From Streptomyces sp. 130 (lineage in GTDB: Bacteria > Actinomycetota > Actinomycetes > Streptomycetales > Streptomycetaceae): a stretch of 64,000 nt of DNA. This document shows, one piece after another, positions 9,518 to 17,919 of the stretch. The number at the start of each line of letters is the position of its first letter. Position 1 is the stretch's first letter. The translations under genes were made by a program, and so were the position numbers. Where the stretch lies: positions 1 to 64,000 of the forward strand of contig NZ_VJNO01000004.1 in NCBI RefSeq assembly GCF_007096885.1. The letters are read 5' to 3'. The notes beneath the pieces are model-generated. The model saw only the letters and a list, made by a program, of their open reading frames with translations. It was not told where the DNA came from and searched no databases.

Positions 9518-10402
9518 GTGACGGCACACCGGATACCGGAGATCAGCCGCCCGGACAAGGTCCTCTTCCCGGACGACGGCATCACCAAGGCCGACCTCGC
9601 CGGCTACTACCGCACGGTGGCCCCCCGCATGCTGCCCCACCTGCGGGACCGGCCCCTCATGCTGGAACGCTTCCCCGACGGCATCGGCGGCCACGGCTTC
9701 ATGCAGAAGGACGTGCCCGACCACTTCCCCGACTGGATCCACCGCGCCGAACTCCCCAAGGAGGGCGGCACCGTCACCTACCCGATCGCCGACGACACCG
9801 CCACGCTCGTCCACCTCGCCGGGCAGGCGAGCATCACCCCTCACCGCTTCCTCTCCCGCGCCGACCGGCCCCACCACCCGGACCGGCTGGTCTTCGACCT
9901 CGACCCGCCCGGTGACGACTTCGCCCCGGTCCGCGAGGCGGCGCTCGCACTGCACGGCCTCCTGGACGAGCTGGAGCTGCCCTCCCTCGTCATGACCACG
10001 GGATCACGCGGGCTCCACGTGGTGGTGGCGCTCGACCGCCGGGACGACTTCGACGCCGTACGGGCGTTCGCCCGCGCCGTCGCCGACGTGCTCGCCGCCC
10101 GCGACCCCGGCCGCCTCACCACCGAGGCCCGGAAGAAGGCCCGAGGAGGCCGCCTCTACCTGGACGTCCAGCGCAACGCCTACGCCCAGACCGCCGTCGC
10201 CCCCTACGCGGTCAGGGCCCGCCCCGGAGCCCCCGTCGCCGCGCCCCTGGCCTGGGAGGACATCGGCGACCCGGCGCTCGACGCCCGCCGCTGGACCCTG
10301 CGGGACGCCGACGCGCTCGCGGACCGGAACCCCTGGCACCACCCCCCGAGGCCCCGCTCCCTCGGCCGGGCCCGCACCCTGCTCGACGCGCCGGCCGCGT
10401 AG
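9518..10402 (+). CDS. Stand-alone LigD-type polymerase/primase domain (NHEJ)
   Basis: A 294-residue protein that corresponds to the polymerase domain of bacterial LigD (archaeo-eukaryotic primase fold) with no ligase or phosphoesterase domain. Visible hallmarks: ISRPDKVLFPDDGITKADLAGYY at the start, metal-binding Asp pair in VFDLDPPGDDF, the nucleotide-binding segment TGSRGLHVVVAL, and the late TEARKKARGGRLYLDVQRN / VRARPGAPVAAPLAWEDI region. Such proteins extend DNA ends with (ribo)nucleotides during Ku-dependent end joining. Start GTG at 9518, 4 nt after the previous stop. No Ku or ligase gene is in the window, so it probably works with partners encoded elsewhere. Its presence inside a metabolic operon suggests common expression in stress or stationary phase. 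Confidence 0.9.
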   Translation: MTAHRIPEISRPDKVLFPDDGITKADLAGYYRTVAPRMLPHLRDRPLMLERFPDGIGGHGFMQKDVPDHFPDWIHRAELPKEGGTVTYPIADDTATLVHLAGQASITPHRFLSRADRPHHPDRLVFDLDPPGDDFAPVREAALALHGLLDELELPSLVMTTGSRGLHVVVALDRRDDFDAVRAFARAVADVLAARDPGRLTTEARKKARGGRLYLDVQRNAYAQTAVAPYAVRARPGAPVAAPLAWEDIGDPALDARRWTLRDADALADRNPWHHPPRPRSLGRARTLLDAPAA

Positions 10403-10421
10403 AACCGAACGGAGAACGACC

Positions 10422-11030
10422 GTGTCCACAGCCACGACCGTGCGGAACCTGCTGGACGAGCACGGGCGGACGTACGCCGAGGAAGCCGGCATCCGGCTCC
10501 GCGACACGCCCATGCCGCTCTACCAGCTGCTGACCCTGTGCGCGCTGTTCTCGGTCCCCATCAAGGCCGGCATGGCGGTCGCCGCCGCCCGCGAACTCTT
10601 CGCCGCCGGGATGCGCACCCCCCACGCCATGGTGGAGGCGTCCTGGCAGGCCCGGGTCGACGCGCTCGGCCGCGCCCACTACCGGCGTTACGACGAGAGC
10701 ACCGCCACCGCGCTCGGCGAGGGCGCCCGGCTCGCCCTCGACCGGTACCGCGGGGACCTGCGAAGGCTCCGCGAGGAGGCCGGCGGGGACGCGGAGCGAC
10801 TGCGCGAGCTGCTGCGGGAGTTCCCCCGGATCGGGCCCGTGGGCGCCGGCATCTTCAGCCGCGAGGCGCAGGGGCTGTGGCCCGAGCTGCGCCCCGCCTT
10901 CGACAAGCGCGCCCAGGACGCGGCCGAGGGGCTCGGGCTGCCGCGCTCACCGGAGAAGCTGGCCGGGCTCGTCGCCGACGAGGACCTGCCCCGGCTGGCC
11001 GCCGCCCTGGTCCGGACCGGACTGGAGTGA
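10422..11030 (+). CDS. Endonuclease III-like (HhH-GPD-type) small protein
   Basis: A 202-residue helical protein. It resembles the HhH-GPD/endonuclease III fold: a long helical N-terminal half (LYQLLTLCALFSVPIKAGMAVAAARELF), then a helix-hairpin-helix-like segment around LLREFPRIGPVGAGIFSREAQG, with the xIGPVGAxI pattern typical of hairpin turns. There is no C-terminal four-Cys Fe-S loop as in EndoIII, and the usual catalytic Lys/Asp pair cannot be assigned with certainty, so it may be a non-catalytic or divergent member. It starts with GTG 20 nt after the LigD-type polymerase, with GGAGAA upstream, and is the last gene of the operon. Its place next to a repair polymerase supports a DNA-repair role. 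Confidence 0.72.
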   Translation: MSTATTVRNLLDEHGRTYAEEAGIRLRDTPMPLYQLLTLCALFSVPIKAGMAVAAARELFAAGMRTPHAMVEASWQARVDALGRAHYRRYDESTATALGEGARLALDRYRGDLRRLREEAGGDAERLRELLREFPRIGPVGAGIFSREAQGLWPELRPAFDKRAQDAAEGLGLPRSPEKLAGLVADEDLPRLAAALVRTGLE

Positions 11031-11270
11031 CCGGGCCCGCCGTCACCGGCCGGTCCGCGGCGGGTGGCTGACGGCGAGGGCGACCGCCGCCCGGACGACG
11101 AGCCGGCCCCTGCGCCGCCGGTCCGGCAGGGGCGCCGCCGCCGGCAGCGGCCGGACCACGAACGGCTGCCGGATACGTCCAGGCCCGCCACGCCGGGACG
11201 CGCACGGCCCCGCCACGCGCTCAGGACACGGCACGTCACGGGACCCGTAAGCCTTCGGCGGCCCGAGGCT

Positions 11271-11681
11271 TCAGCGGAGCTCCTGGATGCGGACCAGGTT
11301 GCCCGCCGGATCGCGGAACGCGCAGTCGCGGATGCCGTACGGCTGCTCGGTCGGCTCCTGGACCACCTCCGCGTCACCGGCCTGCACCTTCTCGAAGGTG
11401 GCGTCCAGGTCACGGGTGGCGAGCAGAATCCAGCCGTACGTGCCCTTGGCCATCATCTCCGTGATGGTGCGCCGCTCGTCGTCCGTGATCCCCGGGTCCG
11501 CGGCCGGCGGCGCCAGCAGGATGGACGTGCTCGGCTGGTCCTTCGGGCCGACGGTGATCCAGCGCATCCTGCCCTGGCCGACGTCGTTGCGGACCTCGAA
11601 ACCGAGCGTGTCGCGGTAGAACGCGAGGGACTCCTCCGGGTCGTCGTGCGGGAGGAAGCTGGTGTGAATGGTGATGTCCAT
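11271..11681 (-). CDS. VOC/glyoxalase-family protein
   Basis: A 136-residue vicinal-oxygen-chelate protein with two beta-alpha-beta3 repeats: an N-terminal half starting MDITIHTSFLPHDDPEESL with AFYRDTLGFEV, and a C-terminal half ending RDCAFRDPAGNLVRIQEL, the FxDPxGNxxxIxE signature. Members include glyoxalase I, fosfomycin-type resistance proteins and dioxygenases; metal ligands His (TIHTSF) and the final Glu are plausible. The in-frame ATG three codons upstream (11690) is an alternative start. It converges on the operon before it and is divergent from the DUF4157 gene. It is not an eCIS component by family and may be just a neighbour. Confidence 0.85.
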   Translation of the reverse strand: MDITIHTSFLPHDDPEESLAFYRDTLGFEVRNDVGQGRMRWITVGPKDQPSTSILLAPPAADPGITDDERRTITEMMAKGTYGWILLATRDLDATFEKVQAGDAEVVQEPTEQPYGIRDCAFRDPAGNLVRIQELR

Positions 11682-11907
11682 GGAGATCATGCTAGAGAGC
11701 GGGCCACCGCCGCGCTTCTCGAATCCTGACCGGTTCCGCACGCCCCGGCCGGTGGCTCTCCGGACCGCCCCGATGCCCGAAGAGGCACCCCGCCGTGCCC
11801 CGCGCCGGACAGGGCGGGGCTGGACGGGGCAGCGACGCGTCCCCCAGGGTGGAAGGCCGGCAGGAGCGGGCGGTCCGCCGCGACCGCCCCCGGTGCGGTC
11901 AGGGGAG

Positions 11908-12753
11908 ATGACGGTGAACGCACAGGACCACGACCACGAGCACGAGCACCACGTGAAGCCCCCGGAGGCCGGGCGGGACCACATGCGGCTGCCGGCCGGC
12001 CCCCCGCACGACGCGACGGCCGAGGCGCCCGCCGGCTCCGACGCCCACCACCTCTTCCGGGCCGCCGCCACCGGCCGGACCGACGTGGTGGGCCGCTCCG
12101 GCATGGGCGTCCTCCAGCGCACCGTCGGCAACGCCGCGCTCGGCCCCGTGATCCAGCGCGCCCGGGCGGCGGCACCGGAGCAGGCCGAGGAGGCGGAGCC
12201 GCGCTCGCCCGTCCACGACGTCATCTCCTCCGGCGGCGGCACCCCCCTCGACACCGAGACCCGGACCGACCTGGAGAACCGGATGGGCGCCGACTTCTCC
12301 GACGTACGCATCCACAACGACGCCGCCGCGCACGAATCGGCGAAGGGCGTCGGCGCGCACGCCTACACCGTGGGCAACAACGTGGTCTTCCAGCGCGACG
12401 CCTACGACCCGTCATCGCCCCAGGGCCGTACGACGCTGGCGCACGAGCTGACCCACGTCATCCAGCAGCGCAGCGGGCCCGTGGAAGGCACCGAGGCGCC
12501 CGGCGGCATCCGGGTCAGCGACCCCTCCGACCGCTTCGAACGCGAGGCCGTCGCCAACGCCGACCGGGTCCTCTCCGACCCGGCCCCCGCCGCCACACCG
12601 GCGGCCTCCGCCGCGGCGCCCTCCGCCGCACCCGCCGTCCAGCGGGCGGCCACGGAGGACGAGGACGAGCAGCCGGCCGACGTGCAGGGCTCGTTCGTAC
12701 AGCGCGCGGAGGAGAAGAACCCGGAGGAGGAAGAGGCGGACCCGCCGGCCTGA
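11908..12753 (+). CDS. eCIS-associated DUF4157 metalloprotease-like protein
   Basis: A 281-residue protein with the eCIS-marker DUF4157 domain: GTPLDTETRTDLENRMGADFSDVRIHNDAAA, then AHAYTVGNNVVFQ and a zincin motif HELTH at residues 179-183. The N-terminus is His/Glu/Asp-rich (residues 8-15), followed by an LQR-x2-GN motif at 69-84 (LQRTVGNAALGPVIQR); further QR sites follow in the tail (AVQRAATEDE, FVQRAEEK). The C-terminus is acidic. DUF4157 proteins are encoded with phage-tail-like injection systems and are thought to be cargo, or to process cargo; the zinc-peptidase activity is predicted, not proven. ATG at 11908 follows AGGGGAG with ideal spacing; the longer open frame upstream runs antisense to the VOC gene and is rejected. 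It is the first gene of the eCIS locus. Confidence 0.88.
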   Translation: MTVNAQDHDHEHEHHVKPPEAGRDHMRLPAGPPHDATAEAPAGSDAHHLFRAAATGRTDVVGRSGMGVLQRTVGNAALGPVIQRARAAAPEQAEEAEPRSPVHDVISSGGGTPLDTETRTDLENRMGADFSDVRIHNDAAAHESAKGVGAHAYTVGNNVVFQRDAYDPSSPQGRTTLAHELTHVIQQRSGPVEGTEAPGGIRVSDPSDRFEREAVANADRVLSDPAPAATPAASAAAPSAAPAVQRAATEDEDEQPADVQGSFVQRAEEKNPEEEEADPPA

Positions 12754-12760
12754 CGCGGCG

Positions 12761-14092
12761 TCAGCCTCCGTCGGCGTTCCGCATCGTGCCGCCCAGGAAC
12801 ATCGATTCCGCGCACCGCGCGGGCGCCTGCGCCCCCACCGGCCTGCCCACCTTGCGGCAGTCGATCGTCATGGTCACCTTGCCGCCCGCCGGGACCACGA
12901 TCGGCGTCACGAAGTGGTAGTCGGAGTCCCGGAAGTTCTCCAGGCCCAGACTGAGCACCCGGGTCTCCCGGCCCGCGGAGACGACCAGCGTCCCGGCGTC
13001 GCCCTGCGGGTTCTGCACCACGATGTCGGTCAGCTGGAACGTCTTCCCGGCCGGCACGGTGAGCGCCGTCCCCGTGTTCGTCCCGCCGCCCAGCGAGTCC
13101 TGCACCCTGACCTGCGCACTCGTCGGCGTGGCCGCTCCCGCGCCGGCCGCCGCCGACGGGCTCGGGCTCGGCGTGGGCTTCGACTCGCCGCCCCCGCCCG
13201 AACCGCTCCCGGCGGAGTCGCCCCCGCCCGCCCCGGAGCCACCCGAGCCGCCCTGTTCCGGCGCCGTGCTCTTGTCGGCCGCGGCGGCGGACCGCACCGC
13301 CTCGGGGGTGACCGCCTCACGCGCCGCCGACTTCACGGCCGGGCGCAGCAGCGCGTACCAGAGGCCGACCAGGGCGAGCACCAGGACGGCCGCGGTGATC
13401 AGGGCGCGGGGCAGCCAGCGCGGGAGCAGCGGCTCCTGCTCGTAACTCCCGTCCACGAGGACGGGCTCCACCGGGTCCTGCCCCTCGGGCACCTGGGTCG
13501 CGGCGAACACCTGGAACGGGTGCGTGACCGGGGTGCCGCGCCACATCCGCTGGACCGGGCGCACCCGCAGCTTCGCGAACTCCGCCTTGCCGGGCGCCAC
13601 GTGGAGCTCCGGGGCGGCGAAGACGACGCGGGCCCGCTCGGTCCCGGGCTGGGCGCCGAGGCGCACCGTGACCGGTGTGTTGCCCCGGTTGTCGACCGCC
13701 AGCTGGTGGCGGCCGGCCAGCGCGCCGTGCGAACCGCGCGGAACCAGCTCGGCCGTCGTCTCGGTGAACGGCAGCACGGTCACCCGGCCTTCGGGCACCA
13801 CCGTCTCACCCTGCTCACCGGTCGGCACCACCCGCACCCCGAACGGCGTCTCGCCCGCCGGAACCGTCGCGTCGCGGGGCGGCCGGAGCATGAGCGACAC
13901 GGTGCCCGAGTCGCCCGGGTAGAGGGACAGCACGGCCGGCTCCACCGCCGCCCAGGCGGCACACGCGCCGACCACCTCGAAGCGGTACTCCTCGACGGTC
14001 CGGCCGGAGTTGCGGACCTGGAGGGGGACAGCCGTCTCCGCGCCCGGAGCGGCGCTGACGGTGGACGCGTCGAGGCTTGCGGTGAGACTCAT
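12761..14092 (-). CDS. Single-pass membrane protein of the eCIS cluster, beta-sandwich N-terminus
   Basis: A 443-residue protein with no cleavable signal. Residues 1-~205 form beta-rich, Ig-like repeats (NxGxxVEEYRFEV, LYPGDSGTVSLMLRPP, LAVDNRGNTPVTVRLGA) resembling NPCBM/CARDB-type or hydrolytic-protein modules seen in Streptomyces. A basic stretch LLPRWLPR leads to a transmembrane helix (ALITAAVLVLALVGLWYALL, about 224-243), then a Gly/Ser/Pro/Thr-rich linker (~265-310) and a C-terminal beta domain with two Cys (DCRK, ARCAES). Orientation by the positive-inside rule puts the N-terminal domain in the cytoplasm and the C-terminal domain outside. It converges on the DUF4157 gene (7 nt gap) and is divergent from the LuxR regulator. 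Likely links the cluster to the envelope; function unknown. Confidence 0.78.
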   Translation of the reverse strand: MSLTASLDASTVSAAPGAETAVPLQVRNSGRTVEEYRFEVVGACAAWAAVEPAVLSLYPGDSGTVSLMLRPPRDATVPAGETPFGVRVVPTGEQGETVVPEGRVTVLPFTETTAELVPRGSHGALAGRHQLAVDNRGNTPVTVRLGAQPGTERARVVFAAPELHVAPGKAEFAKLRVRPVQRMWRGTPVTHPFQVFAATQVPEGQDPVEPVLVDGSYEQEPLLPRWLPRALITAAVLVLALVGLWYALLRPAVKSAAREAVTPEAVRSAAAADKSTAPEQGGSGGSGAGGGDSAGSGSGGGGESKPTPSPSPSAAAGAGAATPTSAQVRVQDSLGGGTNTGTALTVPAGKTFQLTDIVVQNPQGDAGTLVVSAGRETRVLSLGLENFRDSDYHFVTPIVVPAGGKVTMTIDCRKVGRPVGAQAPARCAESMFLGGTMRNADGG

Positions 14093-14300
14093 ACGGCGGA
14101 CCGTAAGGTCGCCGCCCAGGTCGTACATCGGCCGTGAAGGAACACTTTCGGGCACATCCGGTGCCCCGGCCAAGCAGTATGGTTTCCTCCTCGATGAACC
14201 AGGGCATCTTCTGTCCGCCTCCTCACCAGTGAGGCGCACGAACACGGCTGCGAAGCGTGTGTCATGAGTGCTTCCGGCCGTCACACAGGGGGAGCACGAT
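14093..14300. promoter_or_regulatory. Divergent promoter region with a short inverted repeat
   Basis: Region between the divergent membrane-protein gene and the LuxR-type regulator. CCTCA-ccag-TGAGG at 14222-14235 is a perfect 5-bp-arm inverted repeat about 65 nt upstream of the regulator, a possible operator. GGGGGAG lies just before the ATG at 14301. No clear -10/-35 pair was recognised. Confidence 0.35.
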
Positions 14301-14927
14301 ATGGAGCGCACCACTGTCGCGTTACGGGCCCAGGACCCGATCTCGCAGGCCGGAGTGGCCAGCCAGTTGAGGTCGCGGCCCGAAGTGAACGTCGTGGACT
14401 GGGTGGAGGAGGGGCCCTGGCCCGATGTCGTCGTCATGGTCGTCGACGCCGTGGAGGAGGACGTGCTGACGACACTGCGCCACATCCAGCGGACCGCCGA
14501 CACCCGCGCCGTGCTCGTCACCACGGACATCGACGAACAGAAACTGGTCAGCGCCGCGGAGTGCGGGGTCGCCGGGGTCATCAGGCGGGCCGAGTCGACC
14601 CCCGAGCACCTGGTGCACGTCATCGAGACGGTCGCCCGGGGCGAGGGACACCTCCCCTCGGACCTGCTCGGCCGGCTCCTCGCGGAGGTGGGCCGGCTCC
14701 AGGGCCAGGTCCTCGCGCCGCGCGGCCTTCACTTCACCGGGCTCGCCGCCCGCGAGGTGGACGTCCTGCGCCTCGTCGCCGAGGGCTACGACACCGCCGA
14801 CATCGCCACCAAACTCGCCTACTCCGAACGCACCATCAAGAACGTCCTGCACTCCGTGATGACCCGGCTGCAACTGCGCAACCGCTCCCACGCGGTGGCG
14901 TACGCGATGCGCCAGGGCCTGATCTGA
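14301..14927 (+). CDS. LuxR/NarL-type response-regulator-like transcription factor (eCIS-linked)
   Basis: A 208-residue regulator. The C-terminal half is a clear LuxR helix-turn-helix (LAAREVDVLRLVAEGYDTADIATKL, then SERTIKNVLHSVMTRLQLRNRSHAV). The N-terminal half has a receiver-like alpha/beta pattern (VVVMVVDAVEEDVLTTLRHI, AVLVTTDIDEQKLVSAAECGVAGVI), but the acidic pocket and phosphoacceptor are not canonical, so it may sense something other than a histidine kinase. The ATG at 14301 has a GGGGGAG ribosome site; the short extension to 14268 has none. A terminator-like hairpin follows. A LuxR-type gene at this place is common to Streptomyces CIS clusters; it likely regulates the neighbouring CIS genes, which is an inference from position. 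Confidence 0.88.
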   Translation: MERTTVALRAQDPISQAGVASQLRSRPEVNVVDWVEEGPWPDVVVMVVDAVEEDVLTTLRHIQRTADTRAVLVTTDIDEQKLVSAAECGVAGVIRRAESTPEHLVHVIETVARGEGHLPSDLLGRLLAEVGRLQGQVLAPRGLHFTGLAAREVDVLRLVAEGYDTADIATKLAYSERTIKNVLHSVMTRLQLRNRSHAVAYAMRQGLI

Positions 14928-14956
14928 CGCGAGCCCGGAGCCGCGCGGCCCGGGGG

Positions 14957-14974
14957 GCTGCCCCAAAGGGCAGC
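14957..14974 (+). terminator. Hairpin downstream of the LuxR-type regulator
   Basis: Perfect 7-bp stem GCTGCCC / GGGCAGC with a CAAA loop, 30 nt after the regulator's stop codon. There is no U-run, as usual for Streptomyces terminators. Confidence 0.6.
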
Positions 14975-15065
14975 GGGCGCTACCCGCCGAAAGGGCTGAC
15001 CTCCCGCTGTGCGCACCACGTGCACGGGGGATCGTGTGGGCGCTGTTCTTCGGTGGGAGGTCCGG

Positions 15066-17153
15066 GTGCGGGGGAGAGAAGCTGTGCGGTGGATACGGCC
15101 GGCGGGACGCCCACCCGGACTGCCCGGCGCACGCCGCTCGGCGGCGCTCGCCCTGCTCCTGCTCGCCACCGCCTTCGTCCCCGGGCCGGGCCCGGCCGGC
15201 GCCGCCCCCGCCGTGCCCGTCCCCCCGGACCCGTGGGTCACCCCGGCGACCGTGCACGAGGCGCTCGACCCGGGCGGCTCGACCAGTGTCGACAAGTCGG
15301 TGCGTACGCCGGCGATCCCGCCGAAACCGGAGGTCGTCCTGCTGGTGGACGGCACGGGGAGCATGGACGATCCCATCGCCAGCGTGCAGGAGAACCTGTC
15401 CGACATCACGGAGAAGGTCCTCGCCGAGCAGAGCGAGTCCCGGTTCGCCGTCGCCACCTTCGGAGACCAGCAGGTCGATCCGGAAGCCGGATTCAAGGTC
15501 CTGCAAGGGCTGACGAACGACCTCGACAAGGTGCAGGACGGTGTCGACGCGCTCACCACGGACCTGGGTGCCTACAGCATGGGCCCCTCCGAGGACTGGA
15601 TCAACGGACTCTGGCAGATCGCCAACGGAGCCGGCGGCGAGACGGCCTTCCGCGAGGGCTCCAACCCGGTGATCGTGCTGGTCAGCGACGCGTCCAGCCA
15701 CTCACCGAGCAACGGCCACACCATCGACGACACGATCTTCGCCCTCCAGGACAAGGGAATCCGGGTGGTCGGCGTCGACGTGGACAGCGAAATCGGCGAC
15801 GGGCTCAACGGCACCGGCAACGCACACAACCCCGACTACCCGGACCAGATCGAGAATCCGCCGACCACCCCCGGCCAGGCCACCCGCATCATCGAAGCCA
15901 CCCAGGGCCGGCTGCTCGAAGGCATCCAGGGCGACGCGGTCGCCCAGGCCATCGTCGACGGCATGGACAACCTCCCCACTTCCGTCGGCCACCAGCTCAG
16001 CGACTGCAGTCCCTACCTCACCGTCGCGCTCGACCCGCCCACCCGCCGGGTGACCAGCGGCGACACCGCCCACTTCGCCGAGACCATCGACGTCGCGGCC
16101 GACGCCCCGCAGGGCGCACGGCTCACCTGCACCGTCCAGTTCCTGCTCGGCCCGCAGATCCCGGGCACGGACAGACTCGCCCCCACGGCCGCGCCCGACC
16201 CCGGCTTCCAGCAGAAGATCACCATCGAAGTGAACGACGTGAACGCGCCCGTCGTCACCGTGGACGACCGCATCGCCAGGGCGGACGACGAGGACGGTAC
16301 GAAGATCAGCTACTGGGCCACCGCCAGGGACGCCCAGGACGGCCGCCTCCCCGTCACCTGCGCCCCTGCCTCCGGCTCCCTCTTCCCGGTCGGCTCGACC
16401 ACGGTCACCTGCACCGCCACGGACGCGGCGGGCAACACCGGCACCGACACCGCAGTGTTCCGGGTGCTGGAGCCGCCCCCGCCGCCGCTGCCCCCGCCAC
16501 CCGCGACCGACGTCGCCGTCCAGACCGACATCAGCCCCGGCCGTACGTACATCGGCCGCCAGGCCCGGGCCCGGTTCACCGTCACCAACGCGGGGCCGGA
16601 CACCGCCAGGGACGTCGTCCTCACCACGAGCTGGCCGAAGGCCGGCAAGGCGAAGGACCGTACGCTGACCTCCCCCGGCCGCTGCACCGCCGCCGCCCCC
16701 TGCACCATCCCGCCCGGCGGCCGGATCGAGGTGACCCAGACCGGCACCTACCGTGCGCCGGTCACCGGGGACGTACGCGCCACCGTGAGCGGCATGCTGG
16801 GCGACCGGTACCCCGTCAACGACAAGGACACGGCCGGGCTGCGGGTCCTCAGGCCCTCCCTCACCGTCACCCCGCAGGTCGCCAGGCCCGGCCAGCCCGT
16901 CGTGGCGCGCGGCAAGGACTACCCGCCGGGCGAGACCGTGCGCCTGACCTGGAACACCGGCATCACGGCGGACCGCACCGGCGTACGCGTGGGCCGCGAC
17001 GGCACCTTCGAGGTGCAGGTCCTGGTGCTGCGCAAGGACACCCTCGGACCGCGTGTCCTGCGCGCCGACATCACCGGACTCCCCCGGCTGCAAGAGCCCG
17101 TGCTGGTGGTCCAGGGCAACCTTCAGCCACCGGACTTCAAGGGCCGTACGTGA
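15066..17153 (+). CDS. Secreted von Willebrand factor A-domain protein (HYR/DUF11-like repeats)
   Basis: A ~695-residue exported protein. A twin-Arg-poor Sec-type signal is seen (basic RWIRPAGRPP, then SAALALLLLATAFVPGPGPAGAAP). The vWA domain follows (about residues 85-300) with a MIDAS-like DGTGS in VVLLVDGTGSMDD and VSDASSH later. Next comes a HYR-type Ig module (DGRLPVTCAPASGSLFPVGSTTVTC), a proline hinge (PPPPPLPPPP), a DUF11-like module and a final Ig-like module (VARGKDYPPGETVRLTWN). The start is uncertain: GTG 15066 and GTG 15084 each have a good GGAG site, and an upstream ATG exists at 15009. It is followed 16 nt later by the DUF4255 gene, so it may be cotranscribed with the eCIS arm. 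Role: extracytoplasmic adhesion or binding is a guess from domains. Confidence 0.82.
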   Translation: MRGREAVRWIRPAGRPPGLPGARRSAALALLLLATAFVPGPGPAGAAPAVPVPPDPWVTPATVHEALDPGGSTSVDKSVRTPAIPPKPEVVLLVDGTGSMDDPIASVQENLSDITEKVLAEQSESRFAVATFGDQQVDPEAGFKVLQGLTNDLDKVQDGVDALTTDLGAYSMGPSEDWINGLWQIANGAGGETAFREGSNPVIVLVSDASSHSPSNGHTIDDTIFALQDKGIRVVGVDVDSEIGDGLNGTGNAHNPDYPDQIENPPTTPGQATRIIEATQGRLLEGIQGDAVAQAIVDGMDNLPTSVGHQLSDCSPYLTVALDPPTRRVTSGDTAHFAETIDVAADAPQGARLTCTVQFLLGPQIPGTDRLAPTAAPDPGFQQKITIEVNDVNAPVVTVDDRIARADDEDGTKISYWATARDAQDGRLPVTCAPASGSLFPVGSTTVTCTATDAAGNTGTDTAVFRVLEPPPPPLPPPPATDVAVQTDISPGRTYIGRQARARFTVTNAGPDTARDVVLTTSWPKAGKAKDRTLTSPGRCTAAAPCTIPPGGRIEVTQTGTYRAPVTGDVRATVSGMLGDRYPVNDKDTAGLRVLRPSLTVTPQVARPGQPVVARGKDYPPGETVRLTWNTGITADRTGVRVGRDGTFEVQVLVLRKDTLGPRVLRADITGLPRLQEPVLVVQGNLQPPDFKGRT

Positions 17154-17169
17154 GAGGGGCGGGCACCAG

Positions 17170-17919
17170 GTGATCCACGAGGTGGACGACGTACTCCGGT
17201 CCCTGATCCGGGCGGAGGTGCTCGGCGGCGGCCAGATCGCGGTCGTCTTCGACGCCCCCACCCGGGAGTGGGCGGCCAAGGTCAACGCCCCCATGGTCAA
17301 CCTCTATCTGTACGACATCCGCGAGGACATGCGGCGGCGCGAGCGCGGCCTGCACAACGAGTACGACGAACGCGGCGCCGTCGTGGCGCGCCGCCGGCCG
17401 CCGCGCTACTTCAAGCTGTCGTACCTGATCACCGCGTGGACCAAACGGCCGGAGGACGAGCACCGGCTGCTCTCCTCCCTCCTCGCCTGCCTGCTGGCGT
17501 ACGAGGCGCTGCCGCCGGAGCGGCTGGCCGGCTCCCTCGCCGGGATCGGGGCCGCCGTACCGATGTCGATCGCCCTGCCCCCGCCGGAGGACCGCTCCTT
17601 CGCCGACGTGTGGAGCGCGCTCGGCGGCGAGCTGAAGCCGTCGCTCGACCTGGTGGTGAGCGTGCCGGTGACGGCCTCGCCGACCTACCCGGCGGGACCG
17701 CCGGTCGGCGACGAGGGCCTGCACGCACGGTTCGGCGACATGCCGGAACCTCCCGTGCCGGTGCGGAGCGGCGGTCTGCCGGTGTACGGGAGCCGTCCCG
17801 GCCGTCCGGTACGGGAGGAGCCGACGGCCTCCGCGGCGCGTCGCGGCCTCGGGCTGCGGATCACGGAGAAGCGCGCGGCCGACGGCGCCACCGGCACTGA
17901 GGAGAACCCCACCGCATGA
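17170..17919 (+). CDS. DUF4255 / Pvc16-like eCIS protein (tail terminator type)
   Basis: A 249-residue protein whose first ~190 residues match the DUF4255 (Pvc16 N-terminal) pattern: MIHEVDDVLRSLIRAEV, then VVFDAPTREWAAKVNAPMVNLYLYDIREDMRRRE, RPPRYFKLSYLITAWTKRPEDEHRLLSSLLACL. The C-terminal ~60 residues are Pro/Arg-rich and variable. In Afp and PVC particles the gp16-type protein caps the tube/sheath and helps set tail length. GTG at 17170 is chosen because the family start (IHEVDDxLRxLI) is there; the stop overlaps the AAA+ ATPase ATG (ATGA), so the pair is translationally coupled, as in other eCIS clusters. Confidence 0.88.
   Translation: MIHEVDDVLRSLIRAEVLGGGQIAVVFDAPTREWAAKVNAPMVNLYLYDIREDMRRRERGLHNEYDERGAVVARRRPPRYFKLSYLITAWTKRPEDEHRLLSSLLACLLAYEALPPERLAGSLAGIGAAVPMSIALPPPEDRSFADVWSALGGELKPSLDLVVSVPVTASPTYPAGPPVGDEGLHARFGDMPEPPVPVRSGGLPVYGSRPGRPVREEPTASAARRGLGLRITEKRAADGATGTEENPTA

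Noticed and set aside
11031..11270. Open frames after the HhH gene in both strands
   Set aside because: Arg/Pro-rich translations without domain or start signal; treated as non-coding.
11668..11907. Upstream extension of the DUF4157 gene to ATG 11668
   Set aside because: Overlaps the VOC gene antisense; ATG 11908 has an AGGGGAG site and the family-like start.
12590..12680. Ala/Pro-rich stretch looked at as a possible repeat or CRISPR-like array
   Set aside because: Only low-complexity coding sequence; no regular repeat-spacer pattern was seen here or elsewhere in the window.
15009..15065. Longer start for the vWA protein
   Set aside because: No ribosome site before ATG 15009, and the signal peptide is complete from the later GTG starts.
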